Source of the DNA: a virus
DNA length: 26,192 nt
Virus record (IMG/VR): IMGVR_UViG_3300036466_000044
Location: 1 to 26,192 of that record
Strand: one strand, 5' to 3'
This document shows positions 1 through 9,047 of this stretch, piece after piece. How positions within the stretch are numbered: position 1 is the stretch's first letter; each line of letters begins with the position of its first letter. The notes under the pieces were generated by a model. The model was not told the DNA's origin. It did not search any database and was given only the letters and a program-made list of their open reading frames with translations. The position numbers and the translations under genes are program-made.

Positions 1-3000
1 ACTTTCTATCTTTGCACCTTTGATCACAGGCGCACTAATCTCAGTACCAGCTATAAGCCTATCACCAGCAACAGTGCCTTTAGCGACAATAGAGCCATTA
101 ACTTGCAAGGCTACAGTTACCCAAGAAGAGCCATTAAACTGCCTAGCTTGAGAGTCAGTACCATCAACTCTTGTCTGAGTGAAGATGTCTCCACTAACAG
201 GGTCGCGACCTACTAGGGCACTAAAGAGGCTGTTAGCTGTTGATGTTGTCCATGAGATAGCTGTGTATGTGGATCCGTAAAATCCTGCTCCTGTTGCACC
301 ATCCTCGGCTGCACCAACTCTACCAACTGCTATGTAGTCTAAGTCAAACGTCCGTATACCCCGACCTCTTGGAAAGTCGATACGTAGACCACTTATAGTG
401 CTTGTGATCCAGTCATCTCCTCCGTTTGTTAACTCTCTCATATCAAAATTAATAGTTACCCACTCATTTTGAGGAAGAGTTACTGGAGAGATCAGCTTTT
501 TATATGCTTCTTGCCATCCGTGAGAACTTGTAACATAGAATATTTGGGCATTTGTTGAAAACGTTTCCCCTTTATTCCTGACCCTCATTGATATTATACT
601 ATCTTTTGAGCCATCTACTGATAAACCCCCCCGAATTATCTGAGTGGTACTATCCTGTGTCGTTAACTCAATATACGTGGCTTTTTGTTCCCAAGTCATA
701 TCAACAAGGTCCCAACCTGAAAGTCCATTTGTGAAGTCATAGTTAAGTGTTGCCACTATACTTTCGGCATCTTTACCCGCTTCACCATCATCCCCTTTAA
801 ATCTCGACCAAGTATAATCCCCCTTTACATCAGATTCTGTAGGAGTTAGCCTATTAGGTGCGATACCTATATATAAAGTATTCTCATTAGGCTCTTGGTA
901 TAAATCAGTACCATCTGCAAAGTCTGAGTAAGCTATCCAAGTGTAGTAAGTTGTACCATCTTCACCTGTATCACCCTTCACGCCATCAGTACCTTTGATA
1001 AGTGACCAAGTGTACAAGTTAGGATCGTTAAGTTCTATAGGACTTGCCTGATTATATGCAAAACCAATGTATTCTTTATTGGTTGGAGAGTTACTTATGC
1101 CACCTCCACTAGATGTATCAGCATAGCGTATCCAAGTATAGTAAGTTGTACCATCTTCACCATCCTGTCCCGCTACACCCTGTGGACCTTCGTCACCTTT
1201 TATAATATATTCAGCAGGAGCAGACCATCCACTTTTCACCCAACTTCCATTGCTTTGTTGTGAATATTTTGTTGTTGAAATATAAGTGATTGCACCTTCT
1301 GCAAAATAAGGGGTATCTCGCCAACCACTAGGGAATGTCTCTGTTGTTCCATTGAATGTACCACCTGTCGGTAAAGGTGGTGTTCCTGTAGAAGATGTTT
1401 TGTAAACGTTACTTACAAAAGAACCATCTAGGCCATCAAAGTAATCTATACCTTTGATAGGTGTGTATCCCTTTTCCCCGTTAGATACTGTTACACTATT
1501 TCCTGCGCCATCTGTGATTGTATATGTACCATCACCATTATCAGTAGCAGTAGGTATAGGTGCATCCTCTCCATCAAAGATAGTTGCAGTCTCTGTACCA
1601 TTTGTGATTGTGTATGAACCATCTGGGTTGTTAATTATTTCAGGAGTTGCGCCTGTTATCCTTGAAAGATCTCTCCATGAACTTCTCACACCATTGGTAA
1701 CTGTAGCTGTGCGTCTGAATATATCTCCAGTAGTATAATCATCGTGCCAGTTTGTTGACCCATCTACAGAATATTGATAAACCTCATAGATAGTATCTCC
1801 ATCTAAAGCACGTATATCATCTTCCGACTCAACAGTGTATCCGCCTACAACAACATTTCCCGTAAATACCCACTTGTTCAAATCCGCTCTATACTGTAAG
1901 GCAGGGTTTCCAGCGGAGTCATCAAACTGAACCACATCACCTTGAAACCGTAATCCATTTGTAGATGAGTCAGCGGTAATACCTGTGACTATGGTTTTTC
2001 CATCTACAGTGTTACTTACACCAAGGTATGCTCTACTTGACACAACACCTAGCTCATCAACAGTAGAATCTAATAATAATTGTGCATCAGATACTTCACC
2101 TTGAGTGTTAACCACTTCTGTCTCAAGTGCAGCTAATGATTGGGCTGTTCCATCTGCTTTTGCGTCAGTATTTAGTATAAAAGTTGCATTGGCATCCACT
2201 TGACCTTCTATAGTACCAATAGATGCAGAAAGTTCTGTTATCTGTTGTGCAAGTGCTTGAGAATCGTTTGCAAGAGTTTTAGTCTGTGTATCTATTGTAG
2301 CAATAGAATCTCCTAAAGTCAAGTCTCTGTTACGTTGATCAAGGAGTTTTAATTCAGTGTAAAATTGAGCTTCTTCTAAATCACCACTTTCTATTTGAAG
2401 ACGGTTAATACTTAACAATTGTGTACGAATACTTGCACCGTCAATAGTACTAAGTTCTTGGTTGATAGTGTTAATACTTCCATTAAGACCTTCTAACTGA
2501 TCATCAATCCCCCCCTCTTGCGCGTTGAAGCTAGTGAGGGTGGTTGTTATGTTGGCCTCTGCTGCATCTACCCAAAAGCTTGCAGTATTAGCTTTACCAA
2601 TAGTTCCTTGCTCGTTTAGTACATTCTGGGTAGCCTTCAAAGATATTATAGCTTCCTCACCATCTAACACTTGGGTTACGTTGTTAAGTGTTACCGAGTT
2701 TTCATCGTAAAAAGTTGTTGTTACAAAGCTAGTAAGCTGACCTTCAATAGCGTTTACATCTATACCTAATTGGTTAACTTGTGCTGTAATACCATCAAGG
2801 GCTTCTAATTGTGCAGAAGGCTTACCTATTGTAATACTTTGTATTTCGAATTCATCAGATACAGATCCACCAAGGATTAATCTTAAACCTGTTACTGTTC
2901 CTGTGTAAGAAGCTTCTTCTGCTAAATTTAAAATTTTAACACTTGTTCCGTCTAAGGGTATGTCTTCTATAACACCAGTATAAGTTTCAGCAGAGTTATC

Positions 3001-3891
3001 ATCAAAGAATACAATTAAATCCCCAGTGTAACCAACACCACTTGTTCTAGCTACTGTTAGTGTTATTACGGGATTATCATCTGCCGAATAAGAAAGTGTT
3101 TGATTTTCAATATCACCCCATGTAGTAAGTATCTTACTATTACCTTGAGTGATAGCACCATTTACCGCAGACCAACCTTCTGATGAGTTGAAAAATCCAA
3201 AAGAGTAAGCTGGGATAACTGCATCAAGAGCACCGCTTACATATTCTGTCATCTCTGTGTAGCTTGCTTTAATCTCCACCTGACCTGCAAGCACTTCTAT
3301 ACTTGAATTTGCATCTTGAACAGAATTACCTAAATCTACAATCTTTCCAGCATTAATACTAACCTTCGCATCTACACCATTAATCAAAATACCTGCTTGG
3401 GTGAATTGAGTATCTGTGTAAGAGTAAGCTTTTAGGTTGATTGTACCATTTTCAGGATTAACCTCAAAAACCGCATTAGTGATATCATTTTCAAACTCAG
3501 AAGTCTTTCTTCTAAATTCAGCTAAAGATGCTGCTGTGTCGAATAATGCGCGATCTGACTCTTTACGGCTAAGAACCTCTAAATTTAACTGAGGTTTAAA
3601 CTCTCCATCAATAAAATCTCTCATTGCAAGAATATCATCTATTGCGTTGTTAGTTTCTTCTCTTAGGTCGTCAACTTCTGAATTTATACCGCCAATAATA
3701 TTAATAACTTCTTCTTGGTTATTTTCTATTATCTTAATAATTTCATCTGTTTGATCACCTGCTTCAACATAATCACTGATAGAAGATGCCATAATTGTAA
3801 ACATTTCGTCATTCGGGTTATTACCGTCACTAACATCTAACTCTGTTATTCTCTTTAAATTTGCAACAAAATCTGTCAATGATTGTGCCAT
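1..3891 (-). CDS. Tail fibre / host-specificity protein (J-like, DUF1983-like), 3' end beyond window
   Basis: One uninterrupted minus-strand frame of 1297 codons starts at 3891 (AGGAG five bases upstream of ATG) and leaves the window at base 1, so the C-terminus is missing. The first 150 residues are acidic and helical (SDYVEAGDQTDEIIKIIENN). A long region of short beta and helical segments follows, with alternating 'LTSFVT' and 'SIGTIEGQVDANATF'-type stretches. Around 2040-1840 there is a segment like the DUF1983 domain at the end of lambda-type gpJ proteins (GLRFQGDVVQFDD, then WVFTGNVVVGG). The part after that holds repeated modules with KGDTG-like linkers and a lectin-like sandwich region. 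It is the last gene of the tail cluster seen here, directly after the gp138-like gene. The role in receptor recognition is inferred from position, size and repeats; the gene itself is certain. Confidence 0.88.
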   Translation of the reverse strand, partial: MAQSLTDFVANLKRITELDVSDGNNPNDEMFTIMASSISDYVEAGDQTDEIIKIIENNQEEVINIIGGINSEVDDLREETNNAIDDILAMRDFIDGEFKPQLNLEVLSRKESDRALFDTAASLAEFRRKTSEFENDITNAVFEVNPENGTINLKAYSYTDTQFTQAGILINGVDAKVSINAGKIVDLGNSVQDANSSIEVLAGQVEIKASYTEMTEYVSGALDAVIPAYSFGFFNSSEGWSAVNGAITQGNSKILTTWGDIENQTLSYSADDNPVITLTVARTSGVGYTGDLIVFFDDNSAETYTGVIEDIPLDGTSVKILNLAEEASYTGTVTGLRLILGGSVSDEFEIQSITIGKPSAQLEALDGITAQVNQLGIDVNAIEGQLTSFVTTTFYDENSVTLNNVTQVLDGEEAIISLKATQNVLNEQGTIGKANTASFWVDAAEANITTTLTSFNAQEGGIDDQLEGLNGSINTINQELSTIDGASIRTQLLSINRLQIESGDLEEAQFYTELKLLDQRNRDLTLGDSIATIDTQTKTLANDSQALAQQITELSASIGTIEGQVDANATFILNTDAKADGTAQSLAALETEVVNTQGEVSDAQLLLDSTVDELGVVSSRAYLGVSNTVDGKTIVTGITADSSTNGLRFQGDVVQFDDSAGNPALQYRADLNKWVFTGNVVVGGYTVESEDDIRALDGDTIYEVYQYSVDGSTNWHDDYTTGDIFRRTATVTNGVRSSWRDLSRITGATPEIINNPDGSYTITNGTETATIFDGEDAPIPTATDNGDGTYTITDGAGNSVTVSNGEKGYTPIKGIDYFDGLDGSFVSNVYKTSSTGTPPLPTGGTFNGTTETFPSGWRDTPYFAEGAITYISTTKYSQQSNGSWVKSGWSAPAEYIIKGDEGPQGVAGQDGEDGTTYYTWIRYADTSSGGGISNSPTNKEYIGFAYNQASPIELNDPNLYTWSLIKGTDGVKGDTGEDGTTYYTWIAYSDFADGTDLYQEPNENTLYIGIAPNRLTPTESDVKGDYTWSRFKGDDGEAGKDAESIVATLNYDFTNGLSGWDLVDMTWEQKATYIELTTQDSTTQIIRGGLSVDGSKDSIISMRVRNKGETFSTNAQIFYVTSSHGWQEAYKKLISPVTLPQNEWVTINFDMRELTNGGDDWITSTISGLRIDFPRGRGIRTFDLDYIAVGRVGAAEDGATGAGFYGSTYTAISWTTSTANSLFSALVGRDPVSGDIFTQTRVDGTDSQARQFNGSSWVTVALQVNGSIVAKGTVAGDRLIAGTEISAPVIKGAKIES
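780..1167 (-). repeat. Two tandem protein-level modules in the fibre gene
   Basis: Two copies of a module of about 65 residues occur in the fibre, at about 1167-970 and 969-780. Each begins EDGTTYYTWI, contains a YIG(F/I)A segment about 20-25 residues later and ends YTWS followed by a KG-D-G linker. They are similar rather than identical in DNA. Such repeats are common in fibre shafts and can vary in number by recombination. Confidence 0.8.
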
Positions 3892-3905
3892 CGTATCTCC
3901 TAGTA

Positions 3906-4610
3906 TTAATCTTTCAAAGTATCCAATCTAGCTTTCAATGCTATAAGTTGGGTCTTTGCTCCCATAGGGCTTGTTCCATAAATAGTTGCTGTAAGATTAT
4001 CTGCTACAATCTGAGTCAGTTCACTTAAAACTGAGACTAATTCTTCTGTACCATTTTCTAATCTTATTTTACCATCGAGCAACTGAATCTTTGTATTCTT
4101 GTCGTTCTCTATTACAACATCTCCATCAGGCGACATTGTAATTTTGTTAATTAAACTACCATTCTCATCTTCATAGCGTAACTCTACGTTCTCTGTGGAA
4201 GCCTCCAAGGAGTTACTTTTACTTTTTAATCCTAGGATAGCTATTGCATCATTATAATCGTGGAAACGTTGTGTAGAGGGTTGGGAGGGCAATTTCCCAC
4301 TCACCCACCACGTATCAAATGCACGTTGAGAAAAGATAACCAAACAGCTATCACCTTTGTTCACAGGGAACGTTAAACTACCACCACCACTAGAAGGAAA
4401 CATCACTGGCACACTAAATATATCAGCTTGTCTACGGGTAACACCATCTTTGTCCATATCATACATAACAGGACGAGCTACAATAGTTTGATTTACGTTA
4501 TCATAAGAAACTACAGTACATGGTATTGCTGTGGAAAGGTCTTCTCTATCAAAGGCTATCTTTTCTTCTATGATTTCTGGAAGGGTAGGAGCGTTGTTAT
4601 TATTGGACAT
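3906..4610 (-). CDS. Baseplate/tail-spike protein with gp138-type N-terminal domain
   Basis: A 234-residue protein. The central part (residues about 30-130) has the pattern of the phage Gp138 N-terminal (gpV/spike-like OB) domain: it includes FSVPVMFPSSGGGSLTFPV, then KGDSCLVIFSQRAFDTWW, and then HDYNDAIAILGL. The C-terminal half contains beta-rich repeats (ITMSPDGDVVIENDKN, IQLLDGKIRLENG) resembling the triple-helix needle of gpV-like spikes, and a short helix at the end. It would sit at the distal tip of the tail and help puncture the outer membrane. ATG at 4610 follows AAAGGAG. An extended -10 promoter motif lies 29 bases or more upstream, so the gene may start a small transcript with the fibre gene. 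Family assignment is by recognised pattern, not by a search. Confidence 0.85.
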   Translation of the reverse strand: MSNNNNAPTLPEIIEEKIAFDREDLSTAIPCTVVSYDNVNQTIVARPVMYDMDKDGVTRRQADIFSVPVMFPSSGGGSLTFPVNKGDSCLVIFSQRAFDTWWVSGKLPSQPSTQRFHDYNDAIAILGLKSKSNSLEASTENVELRYEDENGSLINKITMSPDGDVVIENDKNTKIQLLDGKIRLENGTEELVSVLSELTQIVADNLTATIYGTSPMGAKTQLIALKARLDTLKD

Positions 4611-4638
4611 AAAAACTCCTTTACTAATCTATAAAACT

Positions 4639-4647
4639 ATTATAACA
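4639..4647 (-). promoter_or_regulatory. Extended -10 promoter element
   Basis: Minus strand TGTTATAAT (TG-n-TATAAT) in the short gap upstream of the gp138-like gene. No good -35 hexamer is seen 17 bases upstream. The same nine bases occur in the promoters at 21282 and 22976. Confidence 0.5.
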
Positions 4648-4659
4648 TGTTTTTAAATA

Positions 4660-5640
4660 TTATGCATCTATCTGCTTGCAGGACATACTTGTGTCATAAA
4701 CACCTTGACGGTAGTTTATATTGTGACTACAAGAGAGGATCTTATACACACCTTTGTATACTCCATCCAACACTTCTATCTGCTTGTCAACATTGAATCT
4801 TGAGTCCAGAGGGACACTTATATCAATACCTACATCCACTTTACTATTGGTGGTTCCTGTACTGCTGGATTGCTTCCTCACAAAGTAAATACTATCTGTA
4901 GTAACTTGATACCTTTCTACAACTTTAGTAAATGATGCAGGGTGAATAAATAATCTTCCGTTTACAATGTAATGTACATAACCTATACTTTTACAAATAC
5001 GTTTTAACTCGTTAATAAGAAATCCATTTAAAGAATAACCCATTTCAAAAACGGTTTCTGGTGGACGTTTCAATTGCACATAGTCTACAATTTCATTGTC
5101 CGACACTTGAGCTGTATATTGCCCCAGTGGGACACCAGATTCCTGATATCTTGCTATAATGTATCTCAACACTTTATCGGCAGTCGTCTTTTCAGGGAAG
5201 GATTTAACCACTCTCAAGGAATTGTTAGGGATATAACCTTCACCACACACTAATTCTGTAACAGTATCTTGTCCTTCTGTTTTAGTGGTAAAAGATTTAA
5301 CTTGTCCTGAAAAAACAATCCCTATTTCTTCGTCAGAGTAATATCCTGCTTTTAAGATAACATAGTTATTAACCTTTTCTACAATATCTAGGGTTTCTGA
5401 GGACAGGTTGTATAGTTTTAAAGTGGTAGTACCTGAGGAACCGTTGGCTTTAGATCCAACTCTTGCTTGCAGATCACTTTCTGTTATTTCAACCGCATTC
5501 TTAGTAACTGTTAAATAATCTTGTTCATTTGGGATAAGGAGATTACCTATTACTTCCTCCTCAGTAACTACTTTAGAGGTAATGGTAGTGACAGGAGGCT
5601 CTCCTATCACAAGGGAGTATTTCCTTTTAAGAAGTGGCAC
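4660..5640 (-). CDS. Baseplate hub protein (gp27/gpD-like)
   Basis: A beta-rich protein of about 326 residues in the hub position between the plug protein and the gp138-like protein. Visible traits include a Gly-rich turn (SKANGSSGTTTLKLYNLS), a YVILKAGYYSDEEIGIVFSG strand pair typical of hub barrels, and a later KTTADKVLRYII helix. The C-terminal IEVLDGVYKGVYKILS segment matches the second tube-like barrel of gpD/gp27 relatives. The frame is open to 5658 (GTG then ATG), but GTG at 5640 has a GGAGG exactly six bases upstream, while the 5658 and 5655 codons have no ribosome site, so I prefer 5640. The chosen start overlaps the upstream gene by 14 bases, which suggests translational coupling. 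Confidence 0.82.
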   Translation of the reverse strand: MPLLKRKYSLVIGEPPVTTITSKVVTEEEVIGNLLIPNEQDYLTVTKNAVEITESDLQARVGSKANGSSGTTTLKLYNLSSETLDIVEKVNNYVILKAGYYSDEEIGIVFSGQVKSFTTKTEGQDTVTELVCGEGYIPNNSLRVVKSFPEKTTADKVLRYIIARYQESGVPLGQYTAQVSDNEIVDYVQLKRPPETVFEMGYSLNGFLINELKRICKSIGYVHYIVNGRLFIHPASFTKVVERYQVTTDSIYFVRKQSSSTGTTNSKVDVGIDISVPLDSRFNVDKQIEVLDGVYKGVYKILSCSHNINYRQGVYDTSMSCKQIDA

Positions 5641-5995
5641 TTTCCACCTCCGCATCACTTACATACCAAATTTGATATGCCTTTGTTGTCCCAAAATTAT
5701 CTCTGTTCATAGGGGTTCTTGTTCCTGTTGTGTTTACACAAAAAAGACTACCTCCTATTTGTTCAGTGAGTTCCAATGAAATATTAGACATATTCGTAGT
5801 AGATGTAAGTCTTCTTCCTACTAGGAGATTATCTTTGTTAACATCGAGGATATCAATTATCCAATTATCTCTTGTATAAGCTGTGGAAAATGAGAATTGA
5901 ACGAAGAATGTAACCCCGTTCAAAGTAACCCTTTGTTGCTGAGAATCTAAATCGTCAACACGGATAACTAGCGGTTGAAAATTTGCTGTTGCCAT
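5627..5995 (-). CDS. Baseplate plug protein (DUF6983 / Pam3 gp18-like)
   Basis: A 122-residue single-domain protein. The pattern LNGVTFFVQFSFSTAYTRDNWIIDILD followed by LVGRRLTS is that of the small 'baseplate plug' family described in cyanophage Pam3 and seen in many myophages between the Dit-like protein and the hub. It is thought to close the tube lumen at the baseplate. A very good ribosome site (GGAGG, six bases from ATG at 5995) lies at the end of the preceding gene, and its own 3' end contains the ribosome site and start of the hub gene. No signal peptide or membrane segment. Assignment from family memory plus gene order; confident of the gene, fairly confident of the family. Confidence 0.83.
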   Translation of the reverse strand: MATANFQPLVIRVDDLDSQQQRVTLNGVTFFVQFSFSTAYTRDNWIIDILDVNKDNLLVGRRLTSTTNMSNISLELTEQIGGSLFCVNTTGTRTPMNRDNFGTTKAYQIWYVSDAEVESATS

Positions 5996-5997
5996 TG

Positions 5998-6624
5998 TTA
6001 TCCTCCTGTAGTGGTTTGTCCAATGACGGATTTAATTGAAGGTTTACTGTTAACTTCGTCCAATTCATAATCAACAACACTATCAACTAAGAAGGAAGTG
6101 CCTGTCCTACTCACCTCAAAGTCGCCTTGTTGCAAAGTACTGTTAGATTGTGTTCGTTGGGTATCAACATCGGATTTCAATGCAGGAAGTGGTTCAGGTA
6201 CTGCAACAACAGTAGCTCTATTGGTGAATTGAATCTCTTTAAAAGTGAAATTAACTCGCCAACCACCAACACCTTCTGAGGAAGTTTTACTTATATCAAA
6301 AGTGGTGATCTGACAATTCAACACGGATTGGTTTTCTGCAAATACATCAACTAGAACAGGAGGTACTTCTGACCGCAAACCTTCTATCTCTTTTATAAAT
6401 TGATCCGTATCTCCTGAACCAGAAGTGTTTTTTATATTAGTGATTATTCCTGTAAAGTTAACCGTTGCGTTTTCTAAATAGGAATTATCTGTGAGTGATT
6501 TACCTGATTCAACTCGTCTATTTGTAGCAATAAGAGGTCTGCTGATTGAGACCTCTGTAGTTGCCGATAGTTCATAAGCTTCGTCAGTATCTTGTCTAGT
6601 TATGTAGAACTTAGTTACTGCCAT
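5998..6624 (-). CDS. Dit-like tail/baseplate protein
   Basis: A 208-residue protein immediately after the tape measure gene. The N-terminal 135 residues contain EVSISRPLIATNRRVESGKS, then a NFTGIITNI strand, then WRVNFTFKEIQFTNRATV, the pattern of the Dit-like N-terminal domain of myophage baseplates (DNA-circularisation-like/Pam3-type). The remaining 70 residues are low complexity and probably flexible (PEPLPALKSDVDTQRTQSNS). Its position between tape measure and plug proteins agrees with a ring at the tube/baseplate junction. The ribosome site (GAGGAAG) lies inside the last codons of the tape measure gene, so the two are coupled. Confidence 0.8.
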   Translation of the reverse strand: MAVTKFYITRQDTDEAYELSATTEVSISRPLIATNRRVESGKSLTDNSYLENATVNFTGIITNIKNTSGSGDTDQFIKEIEGLRSEVPPVLVDVFAENQSVLNCQITTFDISKTSSEGVGGWRVNFTFKEIQFTNRATVVAVPEPLPALKSDVDTQRTQSNSTLQQGDFEVSRTGTSFLVDSVVDYELDEVNSKPSIKSVIGQTTTGG

Positions 6625-6630
6625 TTTAAA

Positions 6631-7506
6631 TTATCTTCCTCTTGCTGCATTGGTTATACCATTTAGGACATCCACTGCAACATCTTCACTAGGTGCATCT
6701 ATTTGGATGTATTGAGTGACATTTGCTGCGGGTTGTGCTTTTGGTGTGTCAGAACCGAAGAACGTTTTAGCTAAGTAAGCTGGAGGAGAATATTCCCAAC
6801 CTAAATGACTTAATTTTACAACATCGCGTAGTATCCCTAAGTCCATAGGTCTAGATTGTTCACTCATAAGGTTACCATCTTTACGGTAAAGTTTAGATTG
6901 AGTCATATTCTTTATGTTCAGCTGTTCACCCATAGCTAATTCTATATTACCAACAAGTTTATCACTGAATAAAGAGGAAATCTCTTCCAATCCTGCAACT
7001 GCTGCTGTTATAGGTAAGAAAGCGGTTCTAATGGCAAGACCCAACCCCCCAAAGGCTACCGTTAACCTAGATAAGCTTGCCAACATGAAACCTCCTGTGA
7101 GGAGTTCTAAGTTTGACACAACGGCTGCTAGTAAGGGTTCAATAACTCTTAGGATGTGTGCGATACCTTTGAAAACTCTTCCAAAAGTGGCACCTAATTT
7201 AGCTAAGGCTTCTTCATTATCCTTGAATATTTCGGATAATGTTCCATAAAGTTCAGATAATCCTTTTTCAAATCCTGAGTTGAAGATGGTTTTAGCAGAA
7301 CGTTGTACACTTGTTGCAAATTGTCCTTCTGTAACACGTAAACCTTTTAAGGCTAGTTCGTATGCTCCACCTTCGGTAGCAGACTTTTTAAATTCTTTAG
7401 CTACTTTTGGTAATACTTCTGCTGAAACAAGTTGACCTTGTTCCATCATTTTGAATAATTCGGCTTCTGAAACATTCAATGCTCTGCTGAATAATTGTAC
7501 AGCACC
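6631..7506 (-). CDS. Tape measure protein, exon 4 (C-terminal part)
   Basis: The last exon of the spliced tape measure gene, encoding residues 393-683. It begins GAVQLF and continues with the conserved RALNVSEAELFKMMEQGQ segment, where tape measure proteins normally read L-P-G-A after a G-Q-L-G motif. A run of hydrophobic helices follows (ILRVIEPLLAAVVSNLELL; GLGLAIRTAFLPITAAVAGL), as expected for the part that forms the membrane channel. A naive reading would start at ATG 7515, but those codons (MYK) belong to the intron: the exon begins after the terminal G of the intron at 7507. The full join is 10489-9375, 9080-9048, 7906-7879, 7506-6631 (2052 nt, 684 codons with stop). The gene is followed after six bases by the Dit-like gene. 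Confidence 0.9.
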   Translation of the reverse strand, partial: GAVQLFSRALNVSEAELFKMMEQGQLVSAEVLPKVAKEFKKSATEGGAYELALKGLRVTEGQFATSVQRSAKTIFNSGFEKGLSELYGTLSEIFKDNEEALAKLGATFGRVFKGIAHILRVIEPLLAAVVSNLELLTGGFMLASLSRLTVAFGGLGLAIRTAFLPITAAVAGLEEISSLFSDKLVGNIELAMGEQLNIKNMTQSKLYRKDGNLMSEQSRPMDLGILRDVVKLSHLGWEYSPPAYLAKTFFGSDTPKAQPAANVTQYIQIDAPSEDVAVDVLNGITNAARGR

Positions 7507-7878
7507 CTTGTACATTCAACAACTTACGTAACTAAGTTGCCAATTATTGCCTTCAACCAAACAATAACTTACACACTTCTCAGTGTGGGTAGATCATATC
7601 TTATACTACAGCATCACCTGTTTAGCATCCTCCCGTTTCGATTAGCCATTAACTTGCTAACCTACTCTACTCCCTTCCACCAAAAGGTGTGGTTTCGATG
7701 ACCGTTGATCGTTCTTCTCTTTTAAAGAAGCTTCGATGCTGATTGCCAATATTATTAAGATTTTTAGGGGGCGTTACTACATTTCTGTGTAATATCCTAC
7801 TTAATACTTAACTTGGGTTTCCAGCAGTTAAAGAGGTTTCTTCATCATTGATTTCGCAATGAGTACCCAGTGTTATTT
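7507..7878 (-). ncRNA. Group I intron C of the tape measure gene (no ORF)
   Basis: A 372-nt intron. The 5' splice site is TTACCT|AAATAA: exon UACCU pairs with the internal guide GGGUA at 7864-7868, with U.G at the splice site. The 3' end is GTACAAG|GGTGCT, giving codons LP then GAVQLF. Core elements: R at 7702-7714 (GAACGATCAACGG) and S at 7590-7602 (AAGATATGATCTA), which pair as P7 through GATCA/TGATC. A terminal hairpin (CAACTTA/TAAGTTG, about 7516-7543) precedes the 3' splice site and is nearly identical to one in intron B. No protein is encoded. The short open frames on the plus strand here are chance. Confidence 0.9.
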
Positions 7879-7906
7879 AGGTAATGAGTCGCCTAGCTGA
7901 TTTTTT
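7879..7906 (-). CDS. Tape measure protein, micro-exon 3 (28 nt)
   Basis: A 28-nt exon that completes Leu383 (TT|A) and encodes KNQLGDSLP, residues 384-392. It is recognised because tape measure proteins carry E-E-L-(R/K)-x-Q-L-G-x-x-L-P-G-A at this point; exon 2 supplies the EEL and exon 4 the GA. The left edge is set by the U.G of P1 for intron C and the right edge by the terminal G (7907) of intron B. Any other combination of G or U positions that I tried either hits a stop or breaks the motif. Confidence 0.88.
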
Positions 7907-9047
7907 CTTATATTATTCAACAACTTACGCTACTAAGTTGCCAGCACCTTTACGTGCATCTACAGGTCTCCCTGTAAGAATAGACTATATCTTCACCCTC
8001 AGCGTTACCTGTTTGGGGTTCCCCATTTCCCACACCAATCGCTTGTGCGGTATGCCTTGTCACAGGACTTACTAGTCGTTGAGCTTTACTCTAGAAAAAT
8101 TTATCTGAGATTTCTTTGAATCTTATCTTATGTCTGATTCTCTTTACTTCGATGACTTTCATATTATCGTCAGGGCATTGCTTAGCAATATTTATATCGG
8201 AAACACCCTTGTTGATACCCTCACAAACAAAATTCACTGTTTCAAAAGAAAAATCTTGTTTAAACTTGTGAGGGATATCGTACAACTTTCTTATGTGAAA
8301 ATAGGTACTTCCTGTTTTTAATTTATTTATTGCATCCCTAGATGTATTAAACTCTTCTGCTAAATCAGTAGGTTTGTCACCACCCATTAATCTTATACAC
8401 AGAGTATGTACCAACTCTTCTGTAAAAGATGCGTTATATAGGCTATCACCAAAGTTACCTTCCAGAGTACAACCGTGTTGATTATTTTTAGCTAAAGTAG
8501 TCCATTCTAAGTTACTAATGTGGTTGTTAAGCTTATCCCCGTCTATATGGTTAACCGTATCTTTACTTTCGGGGTCATCATTAGGTAACCAAGCTTGTGC
8601 TATGAGTCTGTGCAATCTGACATTTTGAGCCTTATTACCGTGACTAGTGCGGACATACCAGTACTCAGGTACACCCCTTAAGTTAGGGGTTAGCTGAGTC
8701 TTCTTATCTAACCTGTAAACTTTACCAGACTCTGTTACACCATAATTAGGGTAGTACTTACATTGTCTTACTAATTCATCATCTATATATTGGTCTGCGA
8801 CTTTAATAAATTCATCGTAGTTCTTTACTTGTAATCTCATTAATTATCTCCCCTAGAGTCTTAGTTGCGGATTGTGTCTATTATTGACGTTATTACCTTA
8901 CCATAAAAAGTTACTTCTATGTGCCTTATATTATCACTAATACTGGCGGTAGTCAATACCTAACAACATATCCCCGCAATTAGAGGAATTTTACCATTAG
9001 TGTTTCCACTAAAAAGAGTCAAAAAACTTGTTTAAAAACAATAACAT
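7907..9047 (-). ncRNA. Group I intron B of the tape measure gene, carries HNH endonuclease gene
   Basis: A 1141-nt intron. The 5' splice site is GAAGAGTT|ATGTT: exon GAAGAGUU pairs over eight positions with the guide GACUCUUU at 9013-9020, ending in U.G. The 3' end is ATATAAG|AAAAAA. Core elements in order: P (AATTGCGGGGA, 8971-8981), Q (AATCCGCAACTAAG, 8860-8873; GCGG/CCGC form P4), R (CTCAACGACTAG, 8072-8083) and S (GAAGATATAGTCT, 7982-7994; GACTA/TAGTC form P7). The endonuclease gene lies between Q and R, that is, in the P6 region. About 100 nt between P and Q (8874-8970) form an enlarged P5 region without a gene. Confidence 0.92.
8091..8840 (-). CDS. Intron-encoded HNH homing endonuclease (NUMOD4-HNH)
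   Basis: A 249-residue protein within intron B. Residues 28-45 (YYPNYGVTESGKVYRL) are the NUMOD4 motif. Residues 75-122 form the HNH domain: LHRLIAQAWLPN with His77, TVNHIDGDKLNN with His98, and SNLEW, the set typical of phage HNH homing enzymes. The C-terminal 110 residues look like helix-turn-helix DNA-binding repeats (PTDLAEEFNTSRDAINKL; SDINIAKQ). ATG at 8840 has GGGGAG seven bases upstream. The product would cut intron-minus tape measure genes near the insertion site and so spread the intron. The gene is complete with intact motifs, so activity is plausible. Confidence 0.93.
   Translation of the reverse strand: MRLQVKNYDEFIKVADQYIDDELVRQCKYYPNYGVTESGKVYRLDKKTQLTPNLRGVPEYWYVRTSHGNKAQNVRLHRLIAQAWLPNDDPESKDTVNHIDGDKLNNHISNLEWTTLAKNNQHGCTLEGNFGDSLYNASFTEELVHTLCIRLMGGDKPTDLAEEFNTSRDAINKLKTGSTYFHIRKLYDIPHKFKQDFSFETVNFVCEGINKGVSDINIAKQCPDDNMKVIEVKRIRHKIRFKEISDKFF

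Noticed and set aside
7879-7906. Alternative right edge for micro-exon 3 at TTG|AATAAT
   Set aside because: It would insert extra residues (NNIR) and does not match the two-base phase left by the strong P1 of intron B; AAG|AAAAAA fits both phase and motif.
7495-8075. Plus-strand open frames of 63-68 codons in the tape measure introns
   Set aside because: They lie antisense to intron cores and share residues (STTYATKLP-like) only because the introns share sequence.
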